A stretch of DNA of 64,000 nucleotides from Palleronia pelagia (lineage in GTDB: Bacteria > Pseudomonadota > Alphaproteobacteria > Rhodobacterales > Rhodobacteraceae), in the NCBI RefSeq assembly GCF_900110115.1, contig NZ_FOCM01000009.1:62132-126131 (forward strand). The letters are read 5' to 3'. Under the pieces are notes generated by a model. That model was given only the letters and a program-made list of their open reading frames with translations. It was not told where the DNA came from and made no database searches. Below, one piece after another: positions 10,774 to 19,205 of the stretch (positions are counted from its first letter, which is position 1; each line of letters begins with the position of its first letter). The position numbers and the translations under genes were made by a program.

Positions 10774-11906
10774 ACGTTCAGACCCAACCCGCAAGCCACA
10801 CCGCCGATGCCACCACGGTCGAGGAGGGGCTTGCCATCCAGCAGGCCCAGTCGAAGTTCGACAGCAAGGCCGCGACCGACCTGGCGATGCAGAACACGCT
10901 GCTGACGCCGCGCTTCTACACCACCGATTTCGACGAGCTCGACGCCATCGACGTCAGCCCGGTCCGCGCGGACTGGGACAAGCTGATGGAGCAGATGCGC
11001 AACGACCCCAACAAGGGCCATTTCCGCAAGACCGAGGACTGGGACGCCGTCGACTGGGAAAACATGGATCCCGAGCTGAAGGCCGAGGCGCTGGATTTCC
11101 TGATCTCGTCCTGCACCGCCGAGTTCTCGGGCTGCGTGCTTTATAAGGAGATGAAGCGACGCGGCACGAACGAGGACATCAAGGAGCTGTTTTCCTACAT
11201 GTCCCGCGACGAGGCGCGGCACGCGGGCTTCATCAACGACGCCCTGCGCGAGGCGGGCGTAGCGGTGAACCTGGGCTTCCTGACGCGCGAGAAGAAATAC
11301 ACCTACTTCCGCCCGAAGTTCATCTACTACGCCACCTACCTGAGCGAGAAGATCGGCTACGCCCGGTACATCACGATCTACCGCCACCTCGAGGCGAACC
11401 CCGAGCATCGGTTCCACCCGATCTTCAAGTGGTTCCGCGAGTGGTGCAACGACGAGTTCAGCCATGGCGAGGCCTTCGCCCTGCTGATGCGCACCGATCC
11501 GAAGATCACCCAGAGCTTTGCCAACCGCCTGTGGATCCGGTTCTTCCTGACGGCGGTCTATTCGACCATGTGGGTGCGGGACCACGCGCGGCCGAAGTTC
11601 CACGAGGCGCTGGGCGTCGATATCGACTGGTACGACATGGAGGTCTTCCGCAAGACCAGCACCATCGCGCGCCAGGTGTTCCCGATCGAGCTGGACATCG
11701 ACAACCCGCGGTTTCGGTCAGGCTGCGAGCGGATGAACCGCGCGGCCATCGCCATGGACGCGGCCAAGGCCCGCGGCGGTGTGGGCGGTCTGCTGGGACG
11801 GATCGCGGCGGGGGCCAACGCGGCCTTCGCCTTCGCCAACCTCTACACCATCCCGGTGAAGAAGAACGAGGTGCCCGAGAACGTCCGGCTCGAGCCGGCG
11901 TTTTGA
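10770..11906 (+). CDS. acsF: AcsF, aerobic Mg-protoporphyrin IX monomethyl ester (oxidative) cyclase
   Basis: A 378-residue diiron enzyme forming the fifth (isocyclic) ring of bacteriochlorophyll with O2. The carboxylate/histidine iron-ligand motifs are visible: CTAEFSGCVLYKEMKRRG, SRDEARHAGFINDA and WCNDEFSHGEAFALL. The N-terminal region (NTLLTPRFYTTDFDELD) is typical. No oxygen-independent BchE is seen in the window, which agrees with an aerobic phototroph. It overlaps the preceding small gene by 4 nt. It is followed by an inverted repeat and puhE. Confidence 0.97.
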   Translation: MNVQTQPASHTADATTVEEGLAIQQAQSKFDSKAATDLAMQNTLLTPRFYTTDFDELDAIDVSPVRADWDKLMEQMRNDPNKGHFRKTEDWDAVDWENMDPELKAEALDFLISSCTAEFSGCVLYKEMKRRGTNEDIKELFSYMSRDEARHAGFINDALREAGVAVNLGFLTREKKYTYFRPKFIYYATYLSEKIGYARYITIYRHLEANPEHRFHPIFKWFREWCNDEFSHGEAFALLMRTDPKITQSFANRLWIRFFLTAVYSTMWVRDHARPKFHEALGVDIDWYDMEVFRKTSTIARQVFPIELDIDNPRFRSGCERMNRAAIAMDAAKARGGVGGLLGRIAAGANAAFAFANLYTIPVKKNEVPENVRLEPAF

Positions 11907-11911
11907 GGCGC

Positions 11912-11940
11912 GGTCCGATCCCTCTGCGGAGGGTCGGACC
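11912..11940 (+). other. Stem-loop between acsF and puhE
   Basis: Two arms, GGTCCGA-T-CCCTC and GAGGG-TCGGACC, pair almost perfectly around a short TGCG loop, with a single bulged T. No T-run follows; instead the puhE ribosome site begins two bases later. It is therefore more likely an mRNA-stabilising or translation-modulating hairpin than a terminator. Confidence 0.6.
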
Positions 11941-11958
11941 TGGAAGGAGGAGAGACGC

Positions 11959-12759
11959 TTGACCAACCCCTGGATCGCCGCGGCCCTGGCGCTGTTCGTC
12001 TGGTGGTTTTCCACCGGCGCGATCCTGTGGGCGGTCAAGCGCGCCGACGGGCGCGGGCCGGGCGCCCATGGGCGAGTGGTCCTGCTGGGCCTGCCGCTGC
12101 TGGTGGCGGGCGTGGCCGGCGTGATCCTGACGCGCAACAGCGTGGGCGCCCCCGCGCTTTACGGCGGGTTCCTGTCGGCGCTGGCCGTCTGGGGCTGGAT
12201 CGAGATGGCCTTCCTCACCGGCACGGTCACGGGGCCCGGGCGCGGGCCGCTGCCGTTCTGCATGACCGAGGGCCAACGGTTCCGCGCCGCCTGGGCGGTG
12301 CTGGCGTGGCACGAGCTGCTTTTGCTGGCGGGCTTCGTGCTGGTGGCGCTGGCGACCTTCGGCGCGGCGAACGACCTGGCCTTCTGGACCTACGCGGTGC
12401 TGTTCTTCGCCCGCATCTCGGCCAAGCTGAACATCTTCCTGGGCGTGCCGCGCATCAATACCGAGTTCCTGCCCGCCCCGCTGGCGCACCTGCCCAGCTA
12501 TTTCCGGCAGGGGCCGGTGAGCTGGCTGTTCCCACTGTCGATCCTTGTGCTGACGCTGGCCGTCTTCTGCTGGATCGAACGGCTGGCCGTCACGGGCGAG
12601 ACGCGCTTCGCCCTGCTTCTGACCCTGACCGCGCTGGCCCTGCTCGAACACTGGTTGATGGTGCTGCCGCTGCCCGACGCGAAACTCTGGCGCTGGATGA
12701 TCCCGGCGCCGCGACCGACTGACGATTTGCCGAAAAGTGAGAAACGCCATGGATTTTGA
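11959..12759 (+). CDS. puhE: PuhE, photosynthetic complex assembly membrane protein
   Basis: A 266-residue polytopic membrane protein with about seven hydrophobic helices, lying between acsF and hemA as PuhE does in Rhodobacter. It is thought to limit or tune reaction-centre/bacteriochlorophyll production. Conserved-looking stretches are [17 protein letters not shown] and [12 protein letters not shown]. The start is TTG at 11959, chosen because AAGGAGGAG lies 8 nt upstream and the hydrophobic N-terminus ([13 protein letters not shown]) begins at once. Its end overlaps hemA by 11 nt. Confidence 0.9.
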   Translation: MTNPWIAAALALFVWWFSTGAILWAVKRADGRGPGAHGRVVLLGLPLLVAGVAGVILTRNSVGAPALYGGFLSALAVWGWIEMAFLTGTVTGPGRGPLPFCMTEGQRFRAAWAVLAWHELLLLAGFVLVALATFGAANDLAFWTYAVLFFARISAKLNIFLGVPRINTEFLPAPLAHLPSYFRQGPVSWLFPLSILVLTLAVFCWIERLAVTGETRFALLLTLTALALLEHWLMVLPLPDAKLWRWMIPAPRPTDDLPKSEKRHGF

Positions 12760-13957
12760 CGCGCTGTTCCGCACCCAGCTGGACGAGTTGAAGGACGAGG
12801 GGAACTACCGCGTCTTCGCCGACCTGGAACGGCGCTGCGGCGCGTTTCCCAAGGTGCGCAACCACGGGCCGGGGCCGGACAAGGTCACCGTCTGGTGTTC
12901 CAACGACTACTTGGGCATGGGCCAGCATCCGGACGTGGTGGAGGCCATGGTGGACACCGCGCGGAGATGTGGAACTGGCGCCGGCGGCACGCGCAACATC
13001 TCGGGCACCGCGCATCACCACGTGGCGCTGGAGTCGGAACTCGCGGACCTGCACGGAAAAGAGGACGCGCTGCTGTTCTCATCCGGCTACGTTTCGAACT
13101 GGGCGGCGCTGGGCACGCTGGGCGCGCGGATCCCGAACGCGGTGATCCTGTCGGACGCGCTGAACCACGCCAGCATGATCGAGGGCATCCGCCATTCCCG
13201 CGCCGACAAGGTGATCTGGAAGCACAACGACCCCGAGGACCTGGACCGCAAGCTGGCGGCCTGCGGCGACCGGCCCAAGATCGTCGCCTTCGAGAGCGTC
13301 TATTCCATGGATGGCGACATCGCCCCCATCGCCGAGATCTGCGACGTGGCCGAGAAGCACGGCGCCATGACCTATATCGACGAGGTGCACGCGGTCGGCA
13401 TGTACGGGCCCCGCGGCGGCGGCGTGGCCGAGCGCGAGGGGCTGATGCACCGCATCGACCTGATCGAGGGGACGCTGGGCAAGGCCTTCGGCACCTTCGG
13501 CGGCTATATCACCGGCTCGGCCTCCCTGTGCGATTTCATCCGCTCGTTCTCCAGCGGGTTCATCTTCACCACTGCCCTGCCGCCCGCCGTGGCGGCGGCG
13601 GCCACGGCGTCGATCCGGCACCTGAAATCCAGCGGGGTCGAGCGCGACATGCAGAAACGCCAGGTGGCCCAGCTGCGCGCCAAGCTGGACGCCCACGGCA
13701 TCCCGCACCTGCCGAACCCCAGCCACATCATCCCGGTGATGATCAAGGACCCGGTCAAGTGCCGCATGATCAGCGACATCCTGATGGAGGATTGGGGGAT
13801 CTACGTGCAGCCCATCAACTATCCCACCGTGCCCAAGGGGACCGAGCGGCTGCGCTTCACCCCCGGGCCGCTACACAGCGACGCGGATATCGACCACCTG
13901 GTCGCCGCGCTGAACACGCTGTGGGGCCAGTGCGCCCTGGCCCGACGGGTGGCGTGA
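12749..13957 (+). CDS. hemA: HemA, 5-aminolevulinate synthase
   Basis: A 402-residue PLP enzyme condensing glycine and succinyl-CoA to 5-aminolevulinate, the first committed step for haem and bacteriochlorophyll in alphaproteobacteria. Visible hallmarks are [52 protein letters not shown] and the PLP-lysine motif [12 protein letters not shown]. The ATG giving [10 protein letters not shown] matches the family start; an in-frame GTG at 12737 would add four residues. It closes the puh-acsF operon and supplies precursor for the pathway. Confidence 0.96.
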   Translation: MDFDALFRTQLDELKDEGNYRVFADLERRCGAFPKVRNHGPGPDKVTVWCSNDYLGMGQHPDVVEAMVDTARRCGTGAGGTRNISGTAHHHVALESELADLHGKEDALLFSSGYVSNWAALGTLGARIPNAVILSDALNHASMIEGIRHSRADKVIWKHNDPEDLDRKLAACGDRPKIVAFESVYSMDGDIAPIAEICDVAEKHGAMTYIDEVHAVGMYGPRGGGVAEREGLMHRIDLIEGTLGKAFGTFGGYITGSASLCDFIRSFSSGFIFTTALPPAVAAAATASIRHLKSSGVERDMQKRQVAQLRAKLDAHGIPHLPNPSHIIPVMIKDPVKCRMISDILMEDWGIYVQPINYPTVPKGTERLRFTPGPLHSDADIDHLVAALNTLWGQCALARRVA

Positions 13958-14056
13958 CGTCGCATCGCGTTGATCGCCCGCGGGCCGTCTCTAACTCGTT
14001 CGTCGTAAGCGGGGCCGCCCGGCCCCCCAAGCCAGATGAAGAGTATGAGGACGTCA

Positions 14057-14548
14057 ATGAAGATTACCCGTCGTAACCTGATCGCCTCGGCCTCGGCCGC
14101 CGCCATCCTGTCGCCCGCCGCGCTGCGCGCGCAAAACAGCGAGCCCACGGTCCACGAGGTCGAGATGCTGAACCGCGACCCCGACACCGGCGATATCATG
14201 GTGTTCCGGCCGGCCGTCATCAAGGTGAACCCCGGCGACACCGTGCGCTTCGTGGCCACCGACCGCGGGCACAATTCGGAAGCCTTCGACGATGCGGTGC
14301 CCGAGGGCGTCGAGGCCTGGAACGGCAACATCAACGAGGAGTTCGAGATCACCCTCGATACCGAGGGCGCCTATGGCTATCACTGCACGCCGCACCTGTC
14401 CGCGGGCATGGTCGGCATCATCCTGGTGGGCGACAATGTCGACAATCTCGACGCGCTGCGGGACGTCCGCGTGCGCGGCCGCGCCAGCGCGCGCTGGGAA
14501 GACTACATCGCCCGGGCCGAAGAGATGATGGCCGAGACGGCCAGCTGA
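14057..14548 (+). CDS. Pseudoazurin-type periplasmic blue copper protein
   Basis: A 163-residue cupredoxin. Signal peptide MKITRRNLIASASAAAILSP has a twin-arginine pair, so Tat export is likely. The copper ligands can be read as His in TDRGHNSEAF and Cys, His and Met in YHCTPHLSAGM, the order used by pseudoazurins. As a soluble one-electron carrier beside a c2 cytochrome at the end of a photosynthesis cluster, it may donate electrons to the reaction centre or to a denitrification/respiratory enzyme; which one cannot be told from sequence. Earlier ATGs at 14036 and 14045 would place charged residues before the signal and are less likely. Confidence 0.93.
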   Translation: MKITRRNLIASASAAAILSPAALRAQNSEPTVHEVEMLNRDPDTGDIMVFRPAVIKVNPGDTVRFVATDRGHNSEAFDDAVPEGVEAWNGNINEEFEITLDTEGAYGYHCTPHLSAGMVGIILVGDNVDNLDALRDVRVRGRASARWEDYIARAEEMMAETAS

Positions 14549-14581
14549 TCGGCGATCGTCATAGATAAAATGACCTGGCGG

Positions 14582-14606
14582 CGGCGGCGCGATTGCGTCG
14601 CCGTTT
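14582..14606 (+). terminator. Likely intrinsic terminator after the pseudoazurin gene
   Basis: Nine paired bases, CGGCGGCGC and GCGTCGCCG (one G-T wobble), enclose a GATT loop and are followed by TTTCCGTTTG. The T-run is short, so termination may be partial. Confidence 0.5.
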
Positions 14607-14608
14607 CC

Positions 14609-14635
14609 GTTTGTGCGGAAATTTTTCCGGCAAAC
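14609..14635. other. Second stem-loop upstream of the cytochrome c2 gene
   Basis: Arms GTTTG + CGGAAA and TTTCCG + CAAAC pair with a TT loop and a small internal bulge. It lies just after the terminator-like hairpin and about 130 nt before the cytochrome ATG. It could extend the terminator or act as an operator; no T-run follows on the plus strand. Confidence 0.4.
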
Positions 14636-14767
14636 CACTGGACTTGTGACACATGTACGCCATGCTCTGGACTCGGCGCGTCCGTAAGTCGCGGGCGGCG
14701 GCCCCTTGGCTTGCGCCATGGTGGCACCGTTCGGGACGCTTTAGCGTGCATCAGTTCGGAGGATTCC

Positions 14768-15214
14768 ATGAAGACCCACGTCACTACCGTCATTGCCGCG
14801 GCATTGCTGTCGGCACCCGCCTGGGCCGAGAGCCATGTCAGCGGCGACGCCGCCGCGGGCGAAAGCGTATTCAACCAGTGCCAGACCTGCCACGTGGTGC
14901 AGAACGAGGACGGCGAAACGCTGGCCGGTCGCAACGGGCGCCAGGGGCCGAACCTGTACGGCGTCGTCGGCCGCCAGGCCGGGACCGAGGATTTCCGCTA
15001 TGGCGACTCGATCGTCGAGGCGGGCGAAGCCGGGCTGGTCTGGGACGAGGAGAGCCTGACCGCCTACCTGCAGGATCCGACCGGTTACCTGCGCGAGTAT
15101 CTCGACGACAGCCGCGCGCGCGGCAAGATGAGCTACCGTGTGCGGTCCGAAGAGGACGCGAGGGATGTCATCGCCTTCCTCGCGCAGTACGGCCCCGAGG
15201 ACAGCGGAAGCTGA
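14768..15214 (+). CDS. cycA: Cytochrome c2 (periplasmic c-type cytochrome)
   Basis: A 148-residue protein with a cleavable signal (MKTHVTTVIAAALLSAPAWA). The mature protein has one haem-binding motif CQTCH and a distal methionine in GKMSYRV. The stretches NQCQTCHVV, AGRNGRQGPNLYGVVGR and QDPTGYLREY match the cytochrome c2 family of Rhodobacter. These carriers shuttle electrons from the bc1 complex to the photo-oxidised reaction centre. The ATG at 14768 follows TTCGGAGGATTCC. A long gap upstream suggests its own promoter. Confidence 0.93.
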   Translation: MKTHVTTVIAAALLSAPAWAESHVSGDAAAGESVFNQCQTCHVVQNEDGETLAGRNGRQGPNLYGVVGRQAGTEDFRYGDSIVEAGEAGLVWDEESLTAYLQDPTGYLREYLDDSRARGKMSYRVRSEEDARDVIAFLAQYGPEDSGS

Positions 15215-15238
15215 TCCGATCGCACAGCGACACGACCG

Positions 15239-15267
15239 AAAAGCCGCCCCTCGCCGGGCGGCTTTTT
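15239..15267. terminator. Intrinsic terminator between cycA and fliP (possibly two-way)
   Basis: AAAAGCCGCCC pairs with GGGCGGCTTTTT around a CTCGCC loop. A T-run follows on the plus strand and an A-run precedes it, so it can also serve the convergent fliP operon. This stem marks the border between the photosynthesis and flagellar clusters. Confidence 0.88.
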
Positions 15268-15289
15268 CTTTGGCGCCCGCGCGAGGATC

Positions 15290-16036
15290 TCAGAAGTAGC
15301 TGCGCACCAGCGCGGTCGAGATCAGGGTCCAGCCGTCGGCCACGGCGAAGAAGGCCAGCTTGAACGGCAGCGACACGATGGCCGGTGGCACCATCATCAT
15401 CCCCATGGACATGAGCACGGCCGCGACCACCAGGTCGATGATGAGAAACGGCATGAAGATGAGAAAGCCGATCTGGAAGGCGCGTTCGATCTCGGACAGC
15501 AGGAACGACGGCACCAGCAGCGACAGCGGCGATTGCGGGGTCAGCGGCGCGACGGGCTCGGGCCGCAGGGTCGACAGCGCCTCGAATGTGCGCGGGTCGA
15601 TGCGCCCGGCCATGAAGTCGCGGAACGGGTTCAGCGCGCGCGGCAGGGCCTCCTCCACCGTGATGGCGCCGTCGACCAGCGGCGTGACCCCGTCGCGCCA
15701 AGCCGTGAGAAAGACCGGCTCCATCACGAAATAGGTCAGGAACAGCGCCAGCGTGACGATCAGCATGTTGGGCGGCGATTGCTGCAGGCCGATGCCCTGT
15801 CGCAGGATCGACAGCACCGTGACGAGGAACGGAAAGCAGGTGATCATGATGGCGAGCCCGGGCACCAGGCTCAGCACCGTGAGCAGCACCAGGAGCTGCA
15901 CCGCCCGACCCGCAAGGCTGCCGTCGCTGCCGAAATCGATGCTGACCTCCTGCGCGGTGGCTGGGCCTGCCCCAAGGATGAGGCACAGCACCAACGCGGG
16001 CGCCATGAGGGCGATCAGGCGACGGGCAGCGCCCAT
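15290..16036 (-). CDS. fliP: FliP, flagellar type III export gate protein
   Basis: A 248-residue membrane protein with an N-terminal signal-like segment and four hydrophobic helices. FliP forms the core of the export gate with FliQ and FliR. Typical text is SLVPGLAIMITCFPFLVTVL, GLQQSPPNMLIVTLALFLTY and QIGFLIFMPFLIIDLVVA. It is the last gene of a leftward fliF-fliH-fliN-fliP group; fliN ends 2 nt before its start. Confidence 0.95.
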   Translation of the reverse strand: MGAARRLIALMAPALVLCLILGAGPATAQEVSIDFGSDGSLAGRAVQLLVLLTVLSLVPGLAIMITCFPFLVTVLSILRQGIGLQQSPPNMLIVTLALFLTYFVMEPVFLTAWRDGVTPLVDGAITVEEALPRALNPFRDFMAGRIDPRTFEALSTLRPEPVAPLTPQSPLSLLVPSFLLSEIERAFQIGFLIFMPFLIIDLVVAAVLMSMGMMMVPPAIVSLPFKLAFFAVADGWTLISTALVRSYF

Positions 16037-16037
16037 G

Positions 16038-16352
16038 TCACAGGCCCGATTTCAAATCGGCCACTTCGGTCAGGCGCACGACGAGCTGCCCCGAACTGCC
16101 GCCCTCGAGCTCCTGCAAGGCACCGCGGGCGATGAGCCGGTCCCCGACATAAAGCTCGACCGGGTCGTCCACATGGCTGTCCAGCGGCAGGATCGCATCC
16201 TGCCCCATTCGCAGAAGGTCGCTGAGCCGCGGGCGGGCCTTGCCCACCGACACGGTGATTTCTACCGGGACCTGCGTGAACGGATGCTGGGACAGGGGCG
16301 TCGCCCCCTTGTCGTCCTCGGCGGCATCCATCGGTTGGATCGCGTCATCCAT
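16038..16352 (-). CDS. fliN: FliN, flagellar motor switch C-ring protein
   Basis: A 104-residue protein with the SPOA domain: QVPVEITVSVGKARPRLSDL followed by ILPLDSHVDDPVELYVGDRL. FliN forms the base of the C ring, binding FliM and FliH. The ATG at 16352 overlaps the end of the preceding fliH-like gene by 8 nt. FliM and FliG are not present in this window. Confidence 0.92.
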   Translation of the reverse strand: MDDAIQPMDAAEDDKGATPLSQHPFTQVPVEITVSVGKARPRLSDLLRMGQDAILPLDSHVDDPVELYVGDRLIARGALQELEGGSSGQLVVRLTEVADLKSGL

Positions 16353-16941
16353 GGGCCAGTGTCTCCTTGTTGATGGTGTCCAATGCGGCGAAGGCGTCGT
16401 CCAGCACGCGGTCGAGCGCGCCGAGATCCAGCCGAAGCTCGCTCTCGGCGCCGAGCCGCAGGTGAAGCTCGCCGGGGGGCAGGTCCGCATCCTCGCGCGG
16501 GACGATCGGCAATCCTGCGACATCACGCAGGGATGGCGCCAGCGTCTCGGCCGCGCCGGGCGGCACGAGCAGCGTGATCTCGGGCGCGGCGCCGGCATCG
16601 ATCAGCGCGTCGATCTCTTCGGCCAGGCGATGGGCCAGCGTCTCGTGCAGTATGCGCGGCAGGGCGTGGGACAGCGCCTGCATCAGGAGGGGCTGGACCG
16701 TGCGCATGACGTGCGCGCGCGCTTCGTGGAAGGTGAAGGTCAGGTCCTGCAGATGGGCGGCAAGCTCGGCCTCGGCGCCCTCGATCTCGGCCCGGGTGGC
16801 GGCGGCGCCGTCATCCCAACCGGCACCGTAGCCTTCATCGTAGGCGGCCAGCCGATCCTGCTGGGTCACCTCCTGGACCGAGGTCTCGGGCTCGGGCGCG
16901 AAATCATCGAAATTCTCGAGGGCAATGGGGCGGGCGGTCAC
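16345..16941 (-). CDS. fliH: FliH-like flagellar export protein
   Basis: A 198-residue protein with an acidic, partly helical N-terminus (EAELAAHLQDLTFTFHEARA) and a C-terminal part ending in an acidic/hydrophobic pattern, as in FliH, the regulator of the FliI ATPase. The start is GTG at 16941 and overlaps the fliF stop (GTGA). Similarity to classical FliH is weak; the call rests on size, composition and the place between fliF and fliN. Confidence 0.75.
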   Translation of the reverse strand: MTARPIALENFDDFAPEPETSVQEVTQQDRLAAYDEGYGAGWDDGAAATRAEIEGAEAELAAHLQDLTFTFHEARAHVMRTVQPLLMQALSHALPRILHETLAHRLAEEIDALIDAGAAPEITLLVPPGAAETLAPSLRDVAGLPIVPREDADLPPGELHLRLGAESELRLDLGALDRVLDDAFAALDTINKETLAHG

Positions 16942-18554
16942 GACTTCACCTCGTCTTCTTCCATCCAGCTGCGCAGGATCTGCAGCGATTCGTCCTGCCG
17001 TTCGTCGATCAGGTTGCGCAGCCGTTCGACCGCGCCGGGCGTCGCATCATCCGCGTCGTCGGACCCTCCGCCGAAGTCGGCCAGCGACTGGGTCTCTTTC
17101 AGGCTGGCGGGCGTGTCGTCGGGGTCGATCTCACCGAAGAGCGGCGCCGACATGAACGGGGGCGGCTCGAACCCGAGGGCGGGCGCTTCGGGCTCGGGCG
17201 AGGCGGCTTTCTGGGTTAGGATCGGGCGCACCACGAACAGGCCGAGGACCAGGGCCACCACGGCCAGGATGCCCAGCTGGATCAGGCGCATCGCGTCGAT
17301 GGCCAGGCCCGCGCCCATGAGACCGCCGGGCCCGGTGCCGTCGTCGGGCAGGGGCTGGAACTGCATGGTCTGGATCGTCAGCTCGTCGCCCCGCTCGGCG
17401 TTGAACCCGACGGCAGCGGCGACCAGGGCGCGCAGGGCCTCCATCTCGTCCTCGGGGCGGGGGGCCCATGCGGGGTCGCCGTCGGGCCCCGGCGCGGTGA
17501 TCCCGTCGACCAGCACCGCCGTGGTGATGCGGTCGATGGCACCGGGCGCGCGCAGGATCTCGCGTTGGATCTCGGAGACCTCGAAATTGGTGCGTTCGCG
17601 GGTTTCCGAGCTTGAGGCCTGGGATTGCTGTTCGCTTCCGCCGTCGGCGTCGCCATCCGGCAGGTTCGACGCCACCGTGACCGATGCGCCGCCCGTGCCG
17701 CTTTCGCTCGAGGTCGATTCGGTGCGGTCCTGGCTGATGGCCACGCGGCTGTCGGGTTCGATCCGGCGCTCGGTGATTTGCTCGCGGTCGGTGACGGTCT
17801 CGATGTTCACCTCGACCACCGCGTTTCCGTATCCCACCCGCGCCTCGAGCAGCCGTTCCACGTTGCGTTTCAGCGCGGCGGCGCGGTCGGCGGCGTCGCC
17901 GGCCGGTGTGTCGCCTTCGGGTCCTGCCAAGATGACGCCGCCATTGGAATCGATCACCGAGACGTTCTCGGGCGCGAGGCCGCTGACCGCCGAGGCGACC
18001 AGGAACCGCAGCGCACGCGCGTGGGCCGCGCCCAGCCCGCCCTGCGCCGGTGTGACCGTGACCGAGGCGGTCGGGGTCACGTCCCGCTGGAAGGGCTTGG
18101 TGCCCGAATTGGCGATATGGACCCGCGCGGCGGTGATCGCGGGGCTGGCGACGATCGTGCGGGCCAGCTCGCCCTCTTTCGCGCGCCAGTAGGCCGCGTC
18201 GAACATCTGGCTGGTGGTGCCGAAGCCGGTCATCCGGTCCAGAAGCTCGTAGCCCTGGCCGGAATTGGCCGGCAGCCCTTCGGCGGCCAGGGTCATGCGC
18301 AGCTGGTCGCGCTGGGTCGAATCGACATAGATCGCGCCGCCGCGGACGGAATAGGTCACGCCACGCTGTTCCAGCGCCGACACGACCTCGCCCGCCGCGC
18401 TGTTGTCGAGCTCGGCGTAGAGCAGCGCGAGGCCCGGCCGTGTCGCCATGCGCCCCAGTCCGATCACCATGATCACCACGGCCACCAGCGCGAGCGCGGC
18501 GACCACACGCTTCTGCACACTGAGGTCCGACCAGGTATTCGCCAATTGCTGCAA
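16938..18554 (-). CDS. fliF: FliF, flagellar MS-ring protein
   Basis: A protein of 538 residues that forms the inner-membrane MS ring on which rod, export gate and C ring are built. It has a first helix (VVAALALVAVVIMVIGLG), ring-building motifs (LYAELDNSAAGEVVSALEQR, TSQMFDAAYWRAKEGELART) and a second helix near residues 425-445 (MRLIQLGILAVVALVLGLFV). The start is TTG at 18554, with AGGAG seven bases upstream. It is divergent from fliL; the gap holds a CtrA-like site. Confidence 0.94.
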   Translation of the reverse strand: MQQLANTWSDLSVQKRVVAALALVAVVIMVIGLGRMATRPGLALLYAELDNSAAGEVVSALEQRGVTYSVRGGAIYVDSTQRDQLRMTLAAEGLPANSGQGYELLDRMTGFGTTSQMFDAAYWRAKEGELARTIVASPAITAARVHIANSGTKPFQRDVTPTASVTVTPAQGGLGAAHARALRFLVASAVSGLAPENVSVIDSNGGVILAGPEGDTPAGDAADRAAALKRNVERLLEARVGYGNAVVEVNIETVTDREQITERRIEPDSRVAISQDRTESTSSESGTGGASVTVASNLPDGDADGGSEQQSQASSSETRERTNFEVSEIQREILRAPGAIDRITTAVLVDGITAPGPDGDPAWAPRPEDEMEALRALVAAAVGFNAERGDELTIQTMQFQPLPDDGTGPGGLMGAGLAIDAMRLIQLGILAVVALVLGLFVVRPILTQKAASPEPEAPALGFEPPPFMSAPLFGEIDPDDTPASLKETQSLADFGGGSDDADDATPGAVERLRNLIDERQDESLQILRSWMEEDEVKS

Positions 18555-18620
18555 GACCGATCTCCTATCACCCGGGCGGCTTCTGCCGCGTCTTGTGCGA
18601 CCCATTTAGATCGGCGCCGC

Positions 18621-18635
18621 TTAACAATCGGTTAG
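18621..18635. promoter_or_regulatory. Candidate CtrA-binding site between fliF and fliL
   Basis: TTAA-N7-TTAG, with a further overlapping TTAA, lies in the divergent fliF/fliL promoter region. The CtrA consensus of alphaproteobacteria is TTAA-N7-TTAA, and CtrA controls flagellar genes in Rhodobacteraceae. One base departs from consensus, so this is only a candidate. Confidence 0.4.
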
Positions 18636-18690
18636 TTAAAGTCCGGCTATGCAGGCCCCCGACGAAAGTGATCGCAAAGGGGCGCAGACC

Positions 18691-19194
18691 ATGGCGGATT
18701 CGGACGAAACGGCCGAGCAGCCGGCGGGGAAATCGGGAAAGATGGGCCTGATCCTCGGGGTTGTCGGTGCGCTGGCGGCCGGTGGCGGCGGGTTCTTCGC
18801 CGTGAGCCAGGGCCTGATTCTCGCCCCTCCTGCGGCCGAGACGGAAACCGCGCCGGAGGAAACGGCGGAATCGCCCGAGGCCGAACCGCTCCCCGATGTG
18901 GCCTTCGTCCCGCTCGAGCCGATCATGGTCTCGCTCCAGCCCGGCGGGGGCGCCACGCATCTGCGGTTCCGCGCCGAGCTCGAGGTGCCGGGCGACGGTG
19001 CCGCCGCTGTGACCGAGCTGATGCCGCGGGTGATCGACGTGCTGAACGGCTACCTCCGCGCGGTCGAGCCCAGCGTTCTGAGCGCACCCGACGCGCTGAC
19101 GCGCTTGCGTGCGCAGATGCTTCGCCGCGTGCGGATGGTCGTGGGCGAGGACCGCGTGAACGACCTCTTGGTGATGGAATTCGTGCTGACTTGA
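18691..19194 (+). CDS. fliL: FliL, flagellar basal-body associated protein (first copy)
   Basis: A 167-residue protein with one transmembrane helix (LILGVVGALAAGGGGFFAVS), a proline/glutamate-rich spacer, and a periplasmic domain (VPLEPIMVSLQPGG, LRFRAELEVPG, RVIDVLNGYLRAVEP) typical of FliL, which surrounds and strengthens the stator. The ATG at 18691 is preferred because AAAGGGG lies upstream; an ATG at 18649 would add 14 residues. A second FliL-like gene occurs at 27776-28312. Confidence 0.9.
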   Translation: MADSDETAEQPAGKSGKMGLILGVVGALAAGGGGFFAVSQGLILAPPAAETETAPEETAESPEAEPLPDVAFVPLEPIMVSLQPGGGATHLRFRAELEVPGDGAAAVTELMPRVIDVLNGYLRAVEPSVLSAPDALTRLRAQMLRRVRMVVGEDRVNDLLVMEFVLT

Positions 19195-19205
19195 AGGGGG
19201 CCGGA

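Noticed and set aside
14549..14767. PpsR/CrtJ or FnrL binding sites upstream of the cytochrome c2 gene
   Set aside because: Only partial TGT...ACA-like matches with wrong spacing were found, not enough to call a site.
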